Origin: Beverwykella pulmonaria
Lineage: Eukaryota > Ascomycota > Dothideomycetes > Pleosporales > Melanommataceae
DNA: 64,000 bases
Assembly: GCA_001599595.1 (NCBI GenBank)
Contig: BCHH01000010.1
Coordinates: 1,929,035 to 1,993,034 of the forward strand
Direction: 5' to 3'
In this document: one piece after another, positions 1-9,892 of the stretch
How positions within the stretch are numbered: position 1 is the stretch's first letter
Layout of the letters: every line of letters starts with the position of its first letter
Position numbers and translations under genes: made by a program
Notes under the pieces: generated by a model
Database searches by the model: none
Told to the model about the DNA's origin: nothing
The model's input: the letters and a program-made list of their open reading frames with translations, nothing else

Positions 1-2598
1 GTCGACATGCTTCACTAGTAGAGCCGTGAACTCTGAACCGCATGAGAAGGCGCGTTCTGCTCTTGCTTTCAGAAAAGCTTCGGTCTTCACATCGCTTCCA
101 CCGGCACCTCCGTCCGTCAGAATATCAAATGCATCAATGGAAAATGTGTGCAGTCCGAGGTCCTCGCAGGCGTTTGCTGCTACTGTAGACTTTCCGATTC
201 CACGCTGCGTTGACGTAAGCAAGATAGCAACTGGGGGAAGGCCCAGGTGGATAGCTCTTGGGCTCGTTGCAGCTGCTATTAATTCTCGCAGGCGCCGGCG
301 GAGCGAAGAGACAAATGGTTTAGGAGGCCCGTCAAGTGCCAAAGTCTTAGAGGTGGCGGTGACAGGAGGTCGCTTGGCGCCGAGGTAGTACTGCCAGGCG
401 CTGCTGATTGAGGCTGGTGTTTTCCCCTGCTCGCTTCCATTCATTTCCATTTTCGTGCTGGATGCATCTACAGACACTACACCCCCCCACAGATCGGGTT
501 CGTCAGTGTCACGAGGTTCTGCGGAGGACGTCGCAACGTTGCCAATCTTGAACCACGCTACCACCTTCGGACTTGTAATCTCGGTATTAGTAATACTCTT
601 GTTGGAGTTGGATAACAGTTCTTCGGTGCCAATATCGTCTTCTGTAGTGGTGGTTTGGAATACCGCTCGACCAAGAGATTCATCGATGGCCACACCAATT
701 AGATCGCCAGTTTTAACGATTCGTCGCTTCTGCTCGAAGTGCTCTTTGAGGGCAGCAAACAAGCTTGGCTGAAGGAGTCGATCGGAAGAGAGTGGCGTGG
801 AGAGCTTCAATAGCGTAACTTCTTTGGCAGAAGGAGGCAGAGAGGAAGTGGTCAGTCGTGGCTTTTGGATGACGTTTCTAGGTAAATGTGAGACCTGATG
901 AGGAGACAGGATTGAAATGCGAAGATGAGAAGGGCCCCCAAGGTTGGCTAAGAGAACAGGGGAGAGATACGCCTCTGATGAAGCACTCGCTGGCGGAAAA
1001 CCTGACATGCTTGATCTCCGGTTGTTGTTGGTCGTTTTGTACACAGGATAACGAGCAATTTTCTTGGCCATGGCCTCTGGGAGCCCGTACACTCTCACAG
1101 GTCGCCATTCCGAGTGATCTTCAGCTCCATTGGTGAATGCGCTAAGACCCCAGAGAGGATGCTGAGATGGCTCTGTGGTAGCCTCAATTTTGACCCAATC
1201 GCCCGAGAAACATCCAACCTTGACGAGCGTATTCGTGTCGACAAATACTCGCGCCTCCTCGTCATCCCCGTCCCCGGGTTTGGGATGGAGGAGCTCATCA
1301 GGGATGGGGTAGAGAAGTCCCTGAGCTTTGAAGATCTTGGACTTTGAAGCGGAAGGTCCACGCGCGGTTGTAGCTGTGAAACTCGAAAAGACTGACCCAG
1401 GAGTGGCGATGCCGTTTGTATGAAAGTTCCCGGGTCGAGGCGTGGCGGAAGTAAAGGAGGAGAGAACACCGGAAGACTGAGGGGGGAGCATTGGGGCGCT
1501 GAGAGATATGATGTCCTCCCCATCATCGGACAAATCCCCGATATCAGATAGCTCTGAATCTAGATTATCTGTAGATTCCTCATCGGGCGGAGTATTGTTC
1601 TGGGAACGATCCTCTGCGGCCGAGTAGAACTGCTCATTTGACGTATCCTCCTCATCGTCGTCTCCAAATCCGTTGGGTACTGGGACCGGCTTCACGGGAG
1701 GAAGCACTAGGGCAGACTTGGGGCCTCGGTGTGTTTGTATCACGACTATGCGGGTGCTGGAGAGCAGGAATCCTTGGGAGACAGGTTCGCAGGCCATGAT
1801 CTTGGCAGGAGGAGGTGGTACATGTGTGATGGGGTGAGCGGGAAGGGGCAGGGGCAGCAGGTCGCCGGTGTGCAAGACCGTGGGAGACTGCAGGGCATCC
1901 CGCACGGCGTTTCTCCACACCAGTTCCTGGGCAGCAGTGTCTTCTGCAGTCGGCGTCTTCCGTGCTGCTCCATTGACCTTAAGCAGTCTGTCCCTGGGGC
2001 CTTTCGGTGCGCCATTGGACCGACCAATGCCGAAGCCGCCGCCAAACTTTGCATGTACTTCATCCAGCTTCCGCAGCGCTTCCGTATCGAGATTCACATA
2101 GACAGTGTCGAGACCCACGGGCGCAACATCGAAAAGGCGTATTTCAATGGGCGTGTCCCGCCGCTGCGTCTTGTGCGGCGACAGAGCGTGCAGAGTTTGC
2201 GAGAAGGATTGCAGGGCGAGCGACGAGGAGGGCATTCGCAGGGATGAGTGAGGCCGGGCTGCTGTGCCTTCGGTCTTTGAGGGGGTCTGGACGGGCAAGA
2301 TGGTCCATGGCACGTTCTGGGTGGTCGTTGCGGAGGTCGGGAGCCACGGTGTGATGGCGACGTGACGGACGCTTGCTGTGTGCTTGTCAGGGTCGGCAGA
2401 AGGAAGGAAAGAGCTCGTAGGCGCACCTGTGTCTCTGTCACCCGGAAACAGATCCGCAAACAGGTCCTCGGACAGCACGCCCACCTCGCCGGCCATGGCA
2501 TCGTCGAGCAGCAGTCGCGCCGAGATGGCTGGCCGGTCGAGTCTCCTTCTCCGCCGCCGCCGTCGAGGGTGCGGAGCGCCGTTCTGCGCCTCCATCAT
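1..2598 (-). CDS. PEX6: PEX6, peroxisomal AAA+ ATPase (5' part; 3' end outside window)
   Basis: The frame is open without a stop from ATG at 2598 to the window edge (866 codons), so the second AAA domain lies beyond position 1. The N-terminus has an Arg-rich stretch followed by a segment typical of fungal Pex6 (RPAISARLLLDD, then GEVGVLSEDLFADLFPG). A long, acidic, Ser-rich middle follows. The D1 nucleotide-binding region is at about residues 787-810, with LLTSTQRGIGKST as a degenerate Walker A (about 795-805). Pex6 with Pex1 forms the hexamer that extracts the PTS receptor Pex5 from the peroxisome membrane using ATP. A second ATG lies directly after the first (2595), so the start is uncertain by one codon. 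No intron is needed. The gene diverges from the lipase at 3181. Confidence 0.93.
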   Translation of the reverse strand, partial: MMEAQNGAPHPRRRRRRRRLDRPAISARLLLDDAMAGEVGVLSEDLFADLFPGDRDTGAPTSSFLPSADPDKHTASVRHVAITPWLPTSATTTQNVPWTILPVQTPSKTEGTAARPHSSLRMPSSSLALQSFSQTLHALSPHKTQRRDTPIEIRLFDVAPVGLDTVYVNLDTEALRKLDEVHAKFGGGFGIGRSNGAPKGPRDRLLKVNGAARKTPTAEDTAAQELVWRNAVRDALQSPTVLHTGDLLPLPLPAHPITHVPPPPAKIMACEPVSQGFLLSSTRIVVIQTHRGPKSALVLPPVKPVPVPNGFGDDDEEDTSNEQFYSAAEDRSQNNTPPDEESTDNLDSELSDIGDLSDDGEDIISLSAPMLPPQSSGVLSSFTSATPRPGNFHTNGIATPGSVFSSFTATTARGPSASKSKIFKAQGLLYPIPDELLHPKPGDGDDEEARVFVDTNTLVKVGCFSGDWVKIEATTEPSQHPLWGLSAFTNGAEDHSEWRPVRVYGLPEAMAKKIARYPVYKTTNNNRRSSMSGFPPASASSEAYLSPVLLANLGGPSHLRISILSPHQVSHLPRNVIQKPRLTTSSLPPSAKEVTLLKLSTPLSSDRLLQPSLFAALKEHFEQKRRIVKTGDLIGVAIDESLGRAVFQTTTTEDDIGTEELLSNSNKSITNTEITSPKVVAWFKIGNVATSSAEPRDTDEPDLWGGVVSVDASSTKMEMNGSEQGKTPASISSAWQYYLGAKRPPVTATSKTLALDGPPKPFVSSLRRRLRELIAAATSPRAIHLGLPPVAILLTSTQRGIGKSTVAANACEDLGLHTFSIDAFDILTDGGAGGSDVKTEAFLKARAERAFSCGSEFTALLVKHVD

Positions 2599-3180
2599 GA
2601 TCAAAGAAGGAAGAACTGCTCGGCGAGCAGTGTGCAATTGTGTAGAGGAGAGAATCTCGCACTCATCGCGGCCGCGTCGCATCAGCCCTCCGCGATTGAT
2701 GCCAAGACCACCAGACCTCGGCAACCACAGTACCACCTAGCCCGCCGCCGGCACCATGACTACGCTCTCTCGCGCCTCTCACGCTCACTCTCGTCGATAC
2801 CCGCCACTATGGCACCTAGCAATACCGCCATGTCCGTCAAACTTGATAGGATGCTGGCGCGCACATGCCAATCGTTGATACATGGCGCTTGGCAACCCTT
2901 GACAGTTGATCTTGTCGCCCATGTCTTTTGAATTCGCCCTGACATCATGCTGCAGTCAGCCATGGCCAAGTGAATCAACATGCTAATCTAATCTTCCAGC
3001 CGCGCATTTTCTATCTCCTCGTCTCAACGTACTCGCGACTTCTCTATGCCTTTCATCTCCTTCTGTCAGATCATAGAGCGGGGTTCAAAGTCCTTGCACT
3101 TCAGCTTGTTCCATTTTCCTTTCATGGCATCTCTCCCGCATATGTCTACTGCAGCACAGTAGACTTTTCACTACAACAAT
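2599..3180. promoter_or_regulatory. Divergent intergenic region, PEX6 / lipase
   Basis: These 582 bases separate two divergent genes and must hold both promoters. The part next to the lipase start is pyrimidine-rich (CT-rich runs around 3000-3130), a common feature upstream of fungal start codons. I see no repeat and no convincing additional ORF. Confidence 0.5.
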
Positions 3181-5511
3181 ATGTCAGCCGTCACAAGCAA
3201 ACTCGATAGGGTTGGAGAGAAGGCCAAATCAAAGACCAAAGCAGCCATCGAGTTCGCCCAGCAAGCCGAGCGTCTCGGGCAGTACGCGCCGGATCAAGAA
3301 GAGGATGCGACACGCTCGACGCAGGCCGTCGAGGCCAAATTCATCACTGCTCAAGATCCCGTCATTCAGACAGCCGATGGGGGCCGCCTGCCTGCCGTAC
3401 CCATTGAGGAAGCCATTAGACTTAATCAGCTGAGAGACATTGTGGACGAACGCGACCCGTCTCAGAGTACACCTCTCCAGGTCGAGCCACGTGAATCAAG
3501 AGATGGGACTATCCATGGTGTCCGACCACGAGGAAATTCGAAGGCGGGTGAAAAGCCAGATGCACCTCTGCGGCACGCCACTGCTCCATCGAGAACGAAC
3601 CCACTTTTCCCACCTTTACCTTTATACGGACCGCCCACTCTACTGCGAGAAATTGAATGTTTCATGTTCAGAGTATCTTCAGCTATCCTCTCTCTCTGTT
3701 TCCTCCTTGTCATAATTCTGGGCGCGGCATTCACGAGCATTCCTCTTGCCTTCCAACACATATGGCTACGCTTCACCTTCAGAAATCCAGACACGCGGCG
3801 GCCATTTCACAAAGAAGAGGAAAGACGGAAGAAAGCTCGAAAGGTAGCAGAAAGAGCATGGAAAAGGCAAAGGAACAACACGCGTAGCTCCGATGCGAAT
3901 GGCGACGAGGAAGGCAAGACGGCCGATGAATTTGTTCCTCTAGAGGGCGGGCCTGACAAAATTCCCTGTGATGTACGTTACTATGCCCGCCGTGTAGGAC
4001 TTGACTGCGAGATCTTCGACGTTCAGACAGAAGATGGCTTCATCATCGAGCTGTGGCATCTCTACAACCCACAAGACTATCGACGCAGATGTTCGTCTCA
4101 TCGCTCTCCACATTCGCCAGACATTTTCCCCAATCGTGCCACAAACAGTTCGATGAATGATTCACAGTATCCAGTCGGCGACAAGAAGTACCCCGTGCTT
4201 ATGATTCACGGCCTTCTCCAGTCAGCTGGCGCGTACTGCACAAATGATGACGACAGTCTCGCCTTCTTTCTGGCAAAGTCTGGCTACGATGTTTGGCTTG
4301 GCAATAATCGTTGCGGATTCAAACCGAGGCATGCCATGCTGAAATACTCTGACCCACGCATGTGGGCCTGGAATATCCGCCAAATGGGAGTATTGGACTT
4401 GCCTGCACTCATCTCGCGCGTTCTCTCCGAAACAGGGTTTGAGAAACTCGGACTTATTTGTCACAGTCAGGGCACCACCCAGACATTTGTCGCACTCGCC
4501 AAAGAACAACGACCTGAGATCGGTGACAAGATTAGTGTATTTTGCGCTCTCGCACCAGCTGCCTATGCTGGACCACTGGTCGGAAAAATGTACTTCAAAT
4601 TCATGCGAGTCATAAGCCCGGCCATGTTTCGCGTCTTTTTCGGCATACATGCCTTTATTCCCATCATGATGACCATGCACTCCCTACTTCCTCCACGCTT
4701 TTATGGCGCAATGGGATATCGCGTGTTCTCCTTCCTGTTCAACTGGTCGGACGAGCGCTGGGAGAGGGACTTGCGAGATCGAATGTTTCAGTTCGCTCCC
4801 GTCTATGTGAGTGCGGAGAGTATGCGATGGTGGCTCGGACGCGAATGCTTCGCGAAACAGAAGTGCATTCTTGCTACGCGTGAAGAGAAGATCATGGAGG
4901 ACAAGGAGGATGAGAAGGAGGATCAACAAATCAATCGCGATGACGAAGCTTCATCCTCGGACGAAGACGAATCATACGACCAGCAACCTGGAAACGTAGC
5001 GAAGAACAAGAAACAAAAAAAAGAAACGCAAAGCAGACATGTCGATGATAACCGCGCAAAATACGCATGGTATGGCCCAAAGGCACCTCCCTTCGCCTTG
5101 TGGGTCTGTGGCAATGACGAGCTTGTTGACGGTCGGCGACTTCTTCGCCGCTTCGAACGTAACCGTGAGCCTCACGTTGATGTAGTACACTCTAAAGTCA
5201 TCGAGGGATACGAGCACTTGGACGTTCTCTGGGCCATGGATGCTATAGAAAAAGTCGGAAAAGAAGTTAGGGAGGTGCTTTGGAAGACGGCATCTAATGA
5301 GGCTAGGAAAATGTGTAGAACTCCGAAAGGCTGTGAAGATATGACAGACTTCTATCAGAGGAGGGACGAGAGTGAGAGTGCTGTTAGAGAAGTTGATGCT
5401 AGCGCCGGGGAGTGGAGCCAGAAGGGTGCTGAACAGGTTGGTGGAGGGGGCGGGGAGGGGGGTAGAGATCTGGAGACCGAGGCACGTAATGGAGAGGAGA
5501 ATCAGTTGTAA
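3181..5511 (+). CDS. Membrane-anchored acid lipase / sterol esterase family (TGL1/YEH-like)
   Basis: A single-exon protein of 776 aa. A hydrophobic segment at about residues 162-191 is the likely membrane anchor. The alpha/beta-hydrolase region follows: an HG oxyanion site in MIHGLLQS (H343), the nucleophile elbow CHSQGT with Ser429, an acid in CGNDELVD (D646), and the catalytic His in GYEHLDV (H679). The GND and EHLD contexts match lysosomal acid lipases and yeast Tgl1/Yeh enzymes, which hydrolyse steryl esters or triacylglycerols at lipid droplets. A strongly acidic, Lys-rich insertion (about residues 565-620) sits between nucleophile and acid, so the protein is longer than the usual 450-600 aa. 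The Gly-rich C-terminal tail looks disordered. Substrate cannot be decided from sequence. Confidence 0.88.
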   Translation: MSAVTSKLDRVGEKAKSKTKAAIEFAQQAERLGQYAPDQEEDATRSTQAVEAKFITAQDPVIQTADGGRLPAVPIEEAIRLNQLRDIVDERDPSQSTPLQVEPRESRDGTIHGVRPRGNSKAGEKPDAPLRHATAPSRTNPLFPPLPLYGPPTLLREIECFMFRVSSAILSLCFLLVIILGAAFTSIPLAFQHIWLRFTFRNPDTRRPFHKEEERRKKARKVAERAWKRQRNNTRSSDANGDEEGKTADEFVPLEGGPDKIPCDVRYYARRVGLDCEIFDVQTEDGFIIELWHLYNPQDYRRRCSSHRSPHSPDIFPNRATNSSMNDSQYPVGDKKYPVLMIHGLLQSAGAYCTNDDDSLAFFLAKSGYDVWLGNNRCGFKPRHAMLKYSDPRMWAWNIRQMGVLDLPALISRVLSETGFEKLGLICHSQGTTQTFVALAKEQRPEIGDKISVFCALAPAAYAGPLVGKMYFKFMRVISPAMFRVFFGIHAFIPIMMTMHSLLPPRFYGAMGYRVFSFLFNWSDERWERDLRDRMFQFAPVYVSAESMRWWLGRECFAKQKCILATREEKIMEDKEDEKEDQQINRDDEASSSDEDESYDQQPGNVAKNKKQKKETQSRHVDDNRAKYAWYGPKAPPFALWVCGNDELVDGRRLLRRFERNREPHVDVVHSKVIEGYEHLDVLWAMDAIEKVGKEVREVLWKTASNEARKMCRTPKGCEDMTDFYQRRDESESAVREVDASAGEWSQKGAEQVGGGGGEGGRDLETEARNGEENQL

Positions 5512-5877
5512 TAATGGCACGCCTTGAGCCAAGTTGGAATTTTGAGGATTTTATGGCTTAGGTTGAGATTGTTGGTGTATCTTACTTTAGCTTTGGATAG
5601 ATGGGGTATCTTAGAACATATACATAAACATATATACACCGGGTAGACCGATAATTATATTATAAATGGTGTTTTGGTAAGAGGAATATGTCCTATATTC
5701 TTCTAGATTACACCGTCAAGGGATACACCGTGGATACTTGGGTTGGTACAGTCGGTCCGCAAAAGTATTTATGCATCTGAATCGTCGAAAATCGTTCAAG
5801 TTTATTGAGTATCACAATTGAGTATAAAGTGTTATACATATCTAATCTGTAGACAGTTTCTGGGTTTGACGGGCAGC
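5512..5877. other. 3' flank of the lipase, AT-rich, no gene seen
   Basis: AT-rich sequence with no protein-like ORF. Around 5757-5775 the stretch CCGCAAAAGTATTTATGC resembles the termini of Tc1/mariner-like elements, which fits the transposase relic downstream, but no matching inverted copy was found nearby. Confidence 0.4.
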
Positions 5878-6012
5878 TATTTGAGCGGAGAGCTGAAAGC
5901 GTGTTGTATTACAAGATAACTAAGTGCCGAGTTGAGGTGGCTCGACAGTGAGTCTATACACGGCATGGTCAGCAGAATAAGCGAGGTCTTGTGACGAGGT
6001 CGTCACCTCTAG
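5878..6012. repeat. Dispersed repeat, copy 1 (uninterrupted)
   Basis: About 135 bases starting GACGGGCAGCTATTTGAGC. It shares long blocks with 10727-10819 plus 11229-11277, where the second copy is split by an inserted element. It abuts the 3' side of a Tc1/mariner transposase relic and may be the terminal region of that element. Confidence 0.7.
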
Positions 6013-6043
6013 GTGTTTTAGATACTTGTAGGACCCCTAGAGC

Positions 6044-6340
6044 TTAGTATTTGGTTTGGTAGCCCTTAGCCTTTCGCACGGCCGCCAAACGCCTGGACAT
6101 GGACTATATGAGGTTGCGGATCAGTGAATTAGGTATCTTCCGCCAAGCCTCCCTTAAAGCAGTATGCAGGGCATCCCATGCCTCCTGTGAGTTGCCCATA
6201 TTGTCAAGCTTAGGGTGGAGTTTGTGTACAAGCTTTTTCAGCGCCCACCAAATGTTCTTGTAAGTAGAAGTGAGGATAAGAGAGGGTGTGAAGAAGTGTA
6301 TTGTGTGTCTGTGCAGTACAGACATCCTATTATGTGGCAT
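6044..6340 (-). pseudogene. Tc1/mariner (DDE_3) transposase, C-terminal relic
   Basis: On the minus strand the translation reads NIWWALKKLVHKLHPKL, then LHTALREAWRKIP, an in-frame TAG, then RRLAAVRKAKGYQTKY and a natural stop at 6044. The N-P-I-E-N-x-W-x-x-LK type segment and the final GYQTKY are typical of the end of fungal Tc1-like transposases. The catalytic core is missing and the TAG could derive from CAG by a C-to-T change (RIP-like). The N-terminal parts of related transposases are found separately at 32.9-33.9 kb. Confidence 0.82.
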
Positions 6341-6567
6341 ACTACTGCGTTATCTAGGATCATCCTAAATAATTCAGTAGAGCATTTAAGAAGAATTTAT
6401 CTAAAGAGGACTAGAAGCTGGGCTCGCAGCGCATACATGCAGCAACTGGCGGTGTCCCTCCTACACCATTTCTCTACGCATCCTACATTGAATGCCGTAA
6501 TCACAAGTGAGATAGTGTGAAAACTTGAGAATTAGAAAGTGGAAACTAGTTAGCTTATACCAGTATG

Positions 6568-6698
6568 TGTAAGCCGAGGACACCATAATGTCACGTGGAT
6601 ATGCCACTGACTAATCAGTCCGTCATATATATATCAGCTGTACATACATCACATACAAGACACATCTTGACACTCTTTCCACCACGCTCCAGCTTACA
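6568..6698. repeat. MITE family A, copy 1 (131 bp, TSD GTATG)
   Basis: The ends are TGTAAGC and GCTTACA (inverted). The core contains CACGTGGATATGCCACTG and CTAATCAGTCCGTC followed by a TA-rich run. Direct 5-bp repeats GTATG flank it (6563-6567 and 6699-6703), so this is a clean insertion. Near-identical copies lie at 28794-28924 and 52916-53046, with variants elsewhere in the window. A short reading frame inside it recurs with every copy and is not a gene. Confidence 0.88.
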
Positions 6699-7026
6699 GT
6701 ATGGTTTCCGCCAGCCCTCATTAAAACGCGTCACAATTGAATTCCCGCGATTATTACCCACACCACCTATAAACAACGGATCCTCGAAAGCTTGCTATAC
6801 AATTAGCTATCTACGATTACAATGCGCGTATTTATACGCGTCAAAGCGCTGCCGCTAAGGCGTACGTGTCATGCCGTACAGATTTCCCTCTTGTAATTGG
6901 CCTTAATTATTGTTAGACATCTCAGCGCCACCAATTGAGCCACCGCCAAGGCCTCCCATCTTCGCGACATAACGTCCTCTCCACCAGCTCATCACACCAT
7001 CACTCTGACCGCGATACAAGGGAACT

Positions 7027-8688
7027 ATGAGACTTCTTAACGTACATACGCTGCAGCTGCACTCCTTCATGGATGAGAGGAAAGCACCACCCTATGCTAT
7101 TCTCTCTCATACGTGGGGAAACGATGAGCTAACGTTCGAGGACCTCGCTGGTCCAAGACTCTCGGAAGATAAGAAATCACAGGGCGTCTGGAAGATCCTG
7201 AGATGCGCGGAGGAAGCTAAGAAAGCGGACCTTGAATATATTTGGGTTGATACTTGTAAGGAACCTGAGTCCAAACCTGGTGCATACCGGCATTTTTTTC
7301 CAACGACTAATTACCATGTAGGCTGTATCCAAAAGTCGAGCAGCGCAGAACTATCAGAAGCAATCAATTCTATGTTTCGGTAAGTCAAATTTGGCGTCCT
7401 TCCTATGCATGATCGTTTATAACGTGATCTTTCAAGGTGGTACAAAAGATCTGCGATATGCTACGCCTACCTGAGTGATGTTCGGGCCAGCAAACTTGCA
7501 AGACCTTATCTACCTCACCATGTGCGTGGCTCGAAATGGTTGAAGTGGTTTGCCGCTAGTAGATGGTTTACTAGAGGCTGGACCCTCCAGGAGCTGATTG
7601 CGCCCAGACGCTTGACATTCTTCTCCAAGGAGTGGGATGCAATGGGCACCAAAGCGGATCTTGCACCGATACTTTTCGACATCACGGCGATTCCCGAGGA
7701 TACTTTAATCTACGGAGATGCTTTCGGAGAGTCCATATCACGCCGTATGAGTTGGGCCGCGAAACGCCAGACGACGAGGATCGAAGATATGGCATATTGT
7801 CTGCTCGGTATTTTTGACATCAACATGCCCTTGCTATACGGGGAAGGACACCACGCTTTCCAGCGACTACAGGAAGAGATTATCAAAATTACTGATGACG
7901 AAACGATATTCGCCTGGAAAGCCGACACCTCGAATTTTGCCACGTGGAGGGGCCTGTTCGCTCGGTCTCCTGATGAGTTCGCGGATAGCGGTGGATTCGT
8001 CCCCATCACCGGATATAGCAGCCCACAAAGCCATGTTATCACAAACAGAGGCCTTAGGGTCCAGTTCCCGCTTTCACGTCGGAAGGGAGTCGAGAAAGGA
8101 TGGAATAGTCGCACCGAATTTATCGCCACGCTCAAATGCCTGGATGATGAGAAGACGAGGCCGTTTCATGACAGAGGCTTTGCTGCGCCGCTTGTCGGAG
8201 TATACATTAAGAAAGTTTTTGATAATGACTATGTCCGGGTGGATGCCAACAAACTGCATACTTTAACCGAAAAAGCATCATATGAGTGGAACGACTGGAC
8301 CTATGTCACCGTCAGAAACAGACTAGATTATTCACCATGGTACTACTTCTCCAAGTGCTCCCGAATTCGTGGTATCTGGATTAGAAACACTTCTTCGAAT
8401 GCAAATCTGAAGGAAGTACAACCCGCCAAAGGGTGGGATCCGGAAGCCAAAGTCTTTGTTTTCAATGAAGATGATCTAAAGCATGGCCGTCGCCAAGTCA
8501 TCCAGTGCACTTTCGCAGTTGGAAACTCGATTTCCACGCTCGCGTTGTACTTCCATCCTCGAGAAGAATATAGGCGTATCTGCTGCGATTACAAGGTGAA
8601 CAAGGGGGAGATGTCGGTTGAGATTGAGTCTCTTATTCGAGTCATTGATGATGAGGCTGTTCTCGTTGTCGGACTCATGGTTTCCTGA
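7027..8688 (+). CDS. HET-domain protein (heterokaryon incompatibility family)
   Basis: Exons 7027-7255, 7322-7379 and 7437-8688 give 512 aa. The introns (66 and 57 nt) have GTAAGG/GTAAGT donors and AG acceptors, and joining them restores WVDTCCIQKSS and MFRWYKRS. The HET domain fills the N-terminal half: PYAILSHTWG, YIWVDTCCIQ, SRWFTRGWTLQELIAP. Then come RIEDMAYCLLGIFDINMPLLYGEG and ITDDETIFAW, the usual end of HET-D/E-type N-terminal regions. No NACHT or WD repeats follow; the C-terminal 220 residues are not assigned. HET-domain proteins trigger cell death on encountering non-self in filamentous fungi. Whether this one has a partner is unknown. Confidence 0.92.
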
Positions 8689-9884
8689 GCCAACCTACCA
8701 ATAGAAATGCAAGGGCTTGTGTTTACATCGCGATCGCCTCGGGAGCGGTGAATGTCGCAGTAACAAGGCCAAAATATCATTGTGCGTAGCTTTTACCTAG
8801 CGAAATTTCTGCAGACTGCCCTCAACTTCAACTTCCCTCTTCAGACTGTGATGCTCATCAATACTACGGGAGATGGATGATACCAGGGCTCAGCAAACTT
8901 TTCAGCCCTACAGCCTGACCATTCAGTACCAATAGACACCGTGTCCCAATAACTCCTCCCAATCCGCTCCACCGCTCACTTCCTGGGGCCCCTCCATCCA
9001 CGGAACCCAATGCCTAGAGTCTCCACCTTTTACACATCACCCAAGTTCCCCTTTCCTCGCAAATCGTCCATCCCTGTCTCAATAGAAATCTTGAAACTTA
9101 GATATCGTTCTAATACTGTTATCTTGTCACATTAAGAGACGTCTTGAAGCTTCATTCCGCCCAGTGGCGATTCGCCTGACCATATGCACGCTTGCTTCAG
9201 ATGCTTCCAGAGAGTTGAAAATGTTAGCTTATGGACATTAATTTCTGCTAATATTCTTGTATAAGCTGCTTTCTGATGATATTGGAGCACTATCTTCTCC
9301 CCGTCGCAATCAGCCTAAACAGTCAGCATATTCTGGCTTAACAGCGAGCGCAGCTTCCTTCAGCTTTTGTTGTTTTTAGTCAACGGCGAATAGTCGGTGA
9401 TTGATACATCTTTATTGAAAAACCTTTATCATTCACTTATTCACTAACATCGTTTCTCAAACTAGTAAATCATAGTATACAAGTCTTTCAAGACTCTGCT
9501 TATAAACAGATTTCATCTATATTCAACCAAATGAACAATTTGATTTACATACTTGCCTGCCAATTTCACGTTTGGTACAAGGTCCCTCAATTAACTGGAT
9601 TTTTAGGGATGCCAGGGGCACAAGATAATCTAGGACTATTACCGATGGAACTCTTGTTGAAGGTATTCACCTCCGCGCCATTTCGCATTCTCCACTCTGT
9701 AACTCGAGAAGCATCACGCTTAACACCAAGCTGAAGCCTAAAATGGAAGCTGCCCTGGAGAAATTAATAGGCTGTAAAAGTTCAAAGTAACAGTCTTTCG
9801 ACGGATGGCAGTGTACTGACTCTAATGCCCTACACCCTGCAGTATTGCCACGTTGTGGGTAGAGGGAGTCAGTTATTAAGTATA
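8689..9884. other. Intergenic; possible F-box fragment at 9531-9734
   Basis: Mostly AT-rich sequence without repeats I can match. A 67-codon ATG frame at 9531-9734 contains LGLLPMELLLKVFTSAP, which resembles the start of an F-box, but it stops soon after. It could be a gene fossil or chance. Confidence 0.35.
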
Positions 9885-9892
9885 TCGAAAAA

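Noticed and set aside
1652..2501. Several long frames on both strands in the PEX6 region
   Set aside because: All overlap the single continuous PEX6 frame, which has homology from end to end; the region is GC-rich, which creates shadow frames.
6595..6858. ORF starting MDMPLTNQSVIYIS, also seen at 32923-33114, 42176-42400 and 52943-53143
   Set aside because: It lies inside every copy of MITE family A and recurs only because the repeat does; downstream sequence differs at each site.
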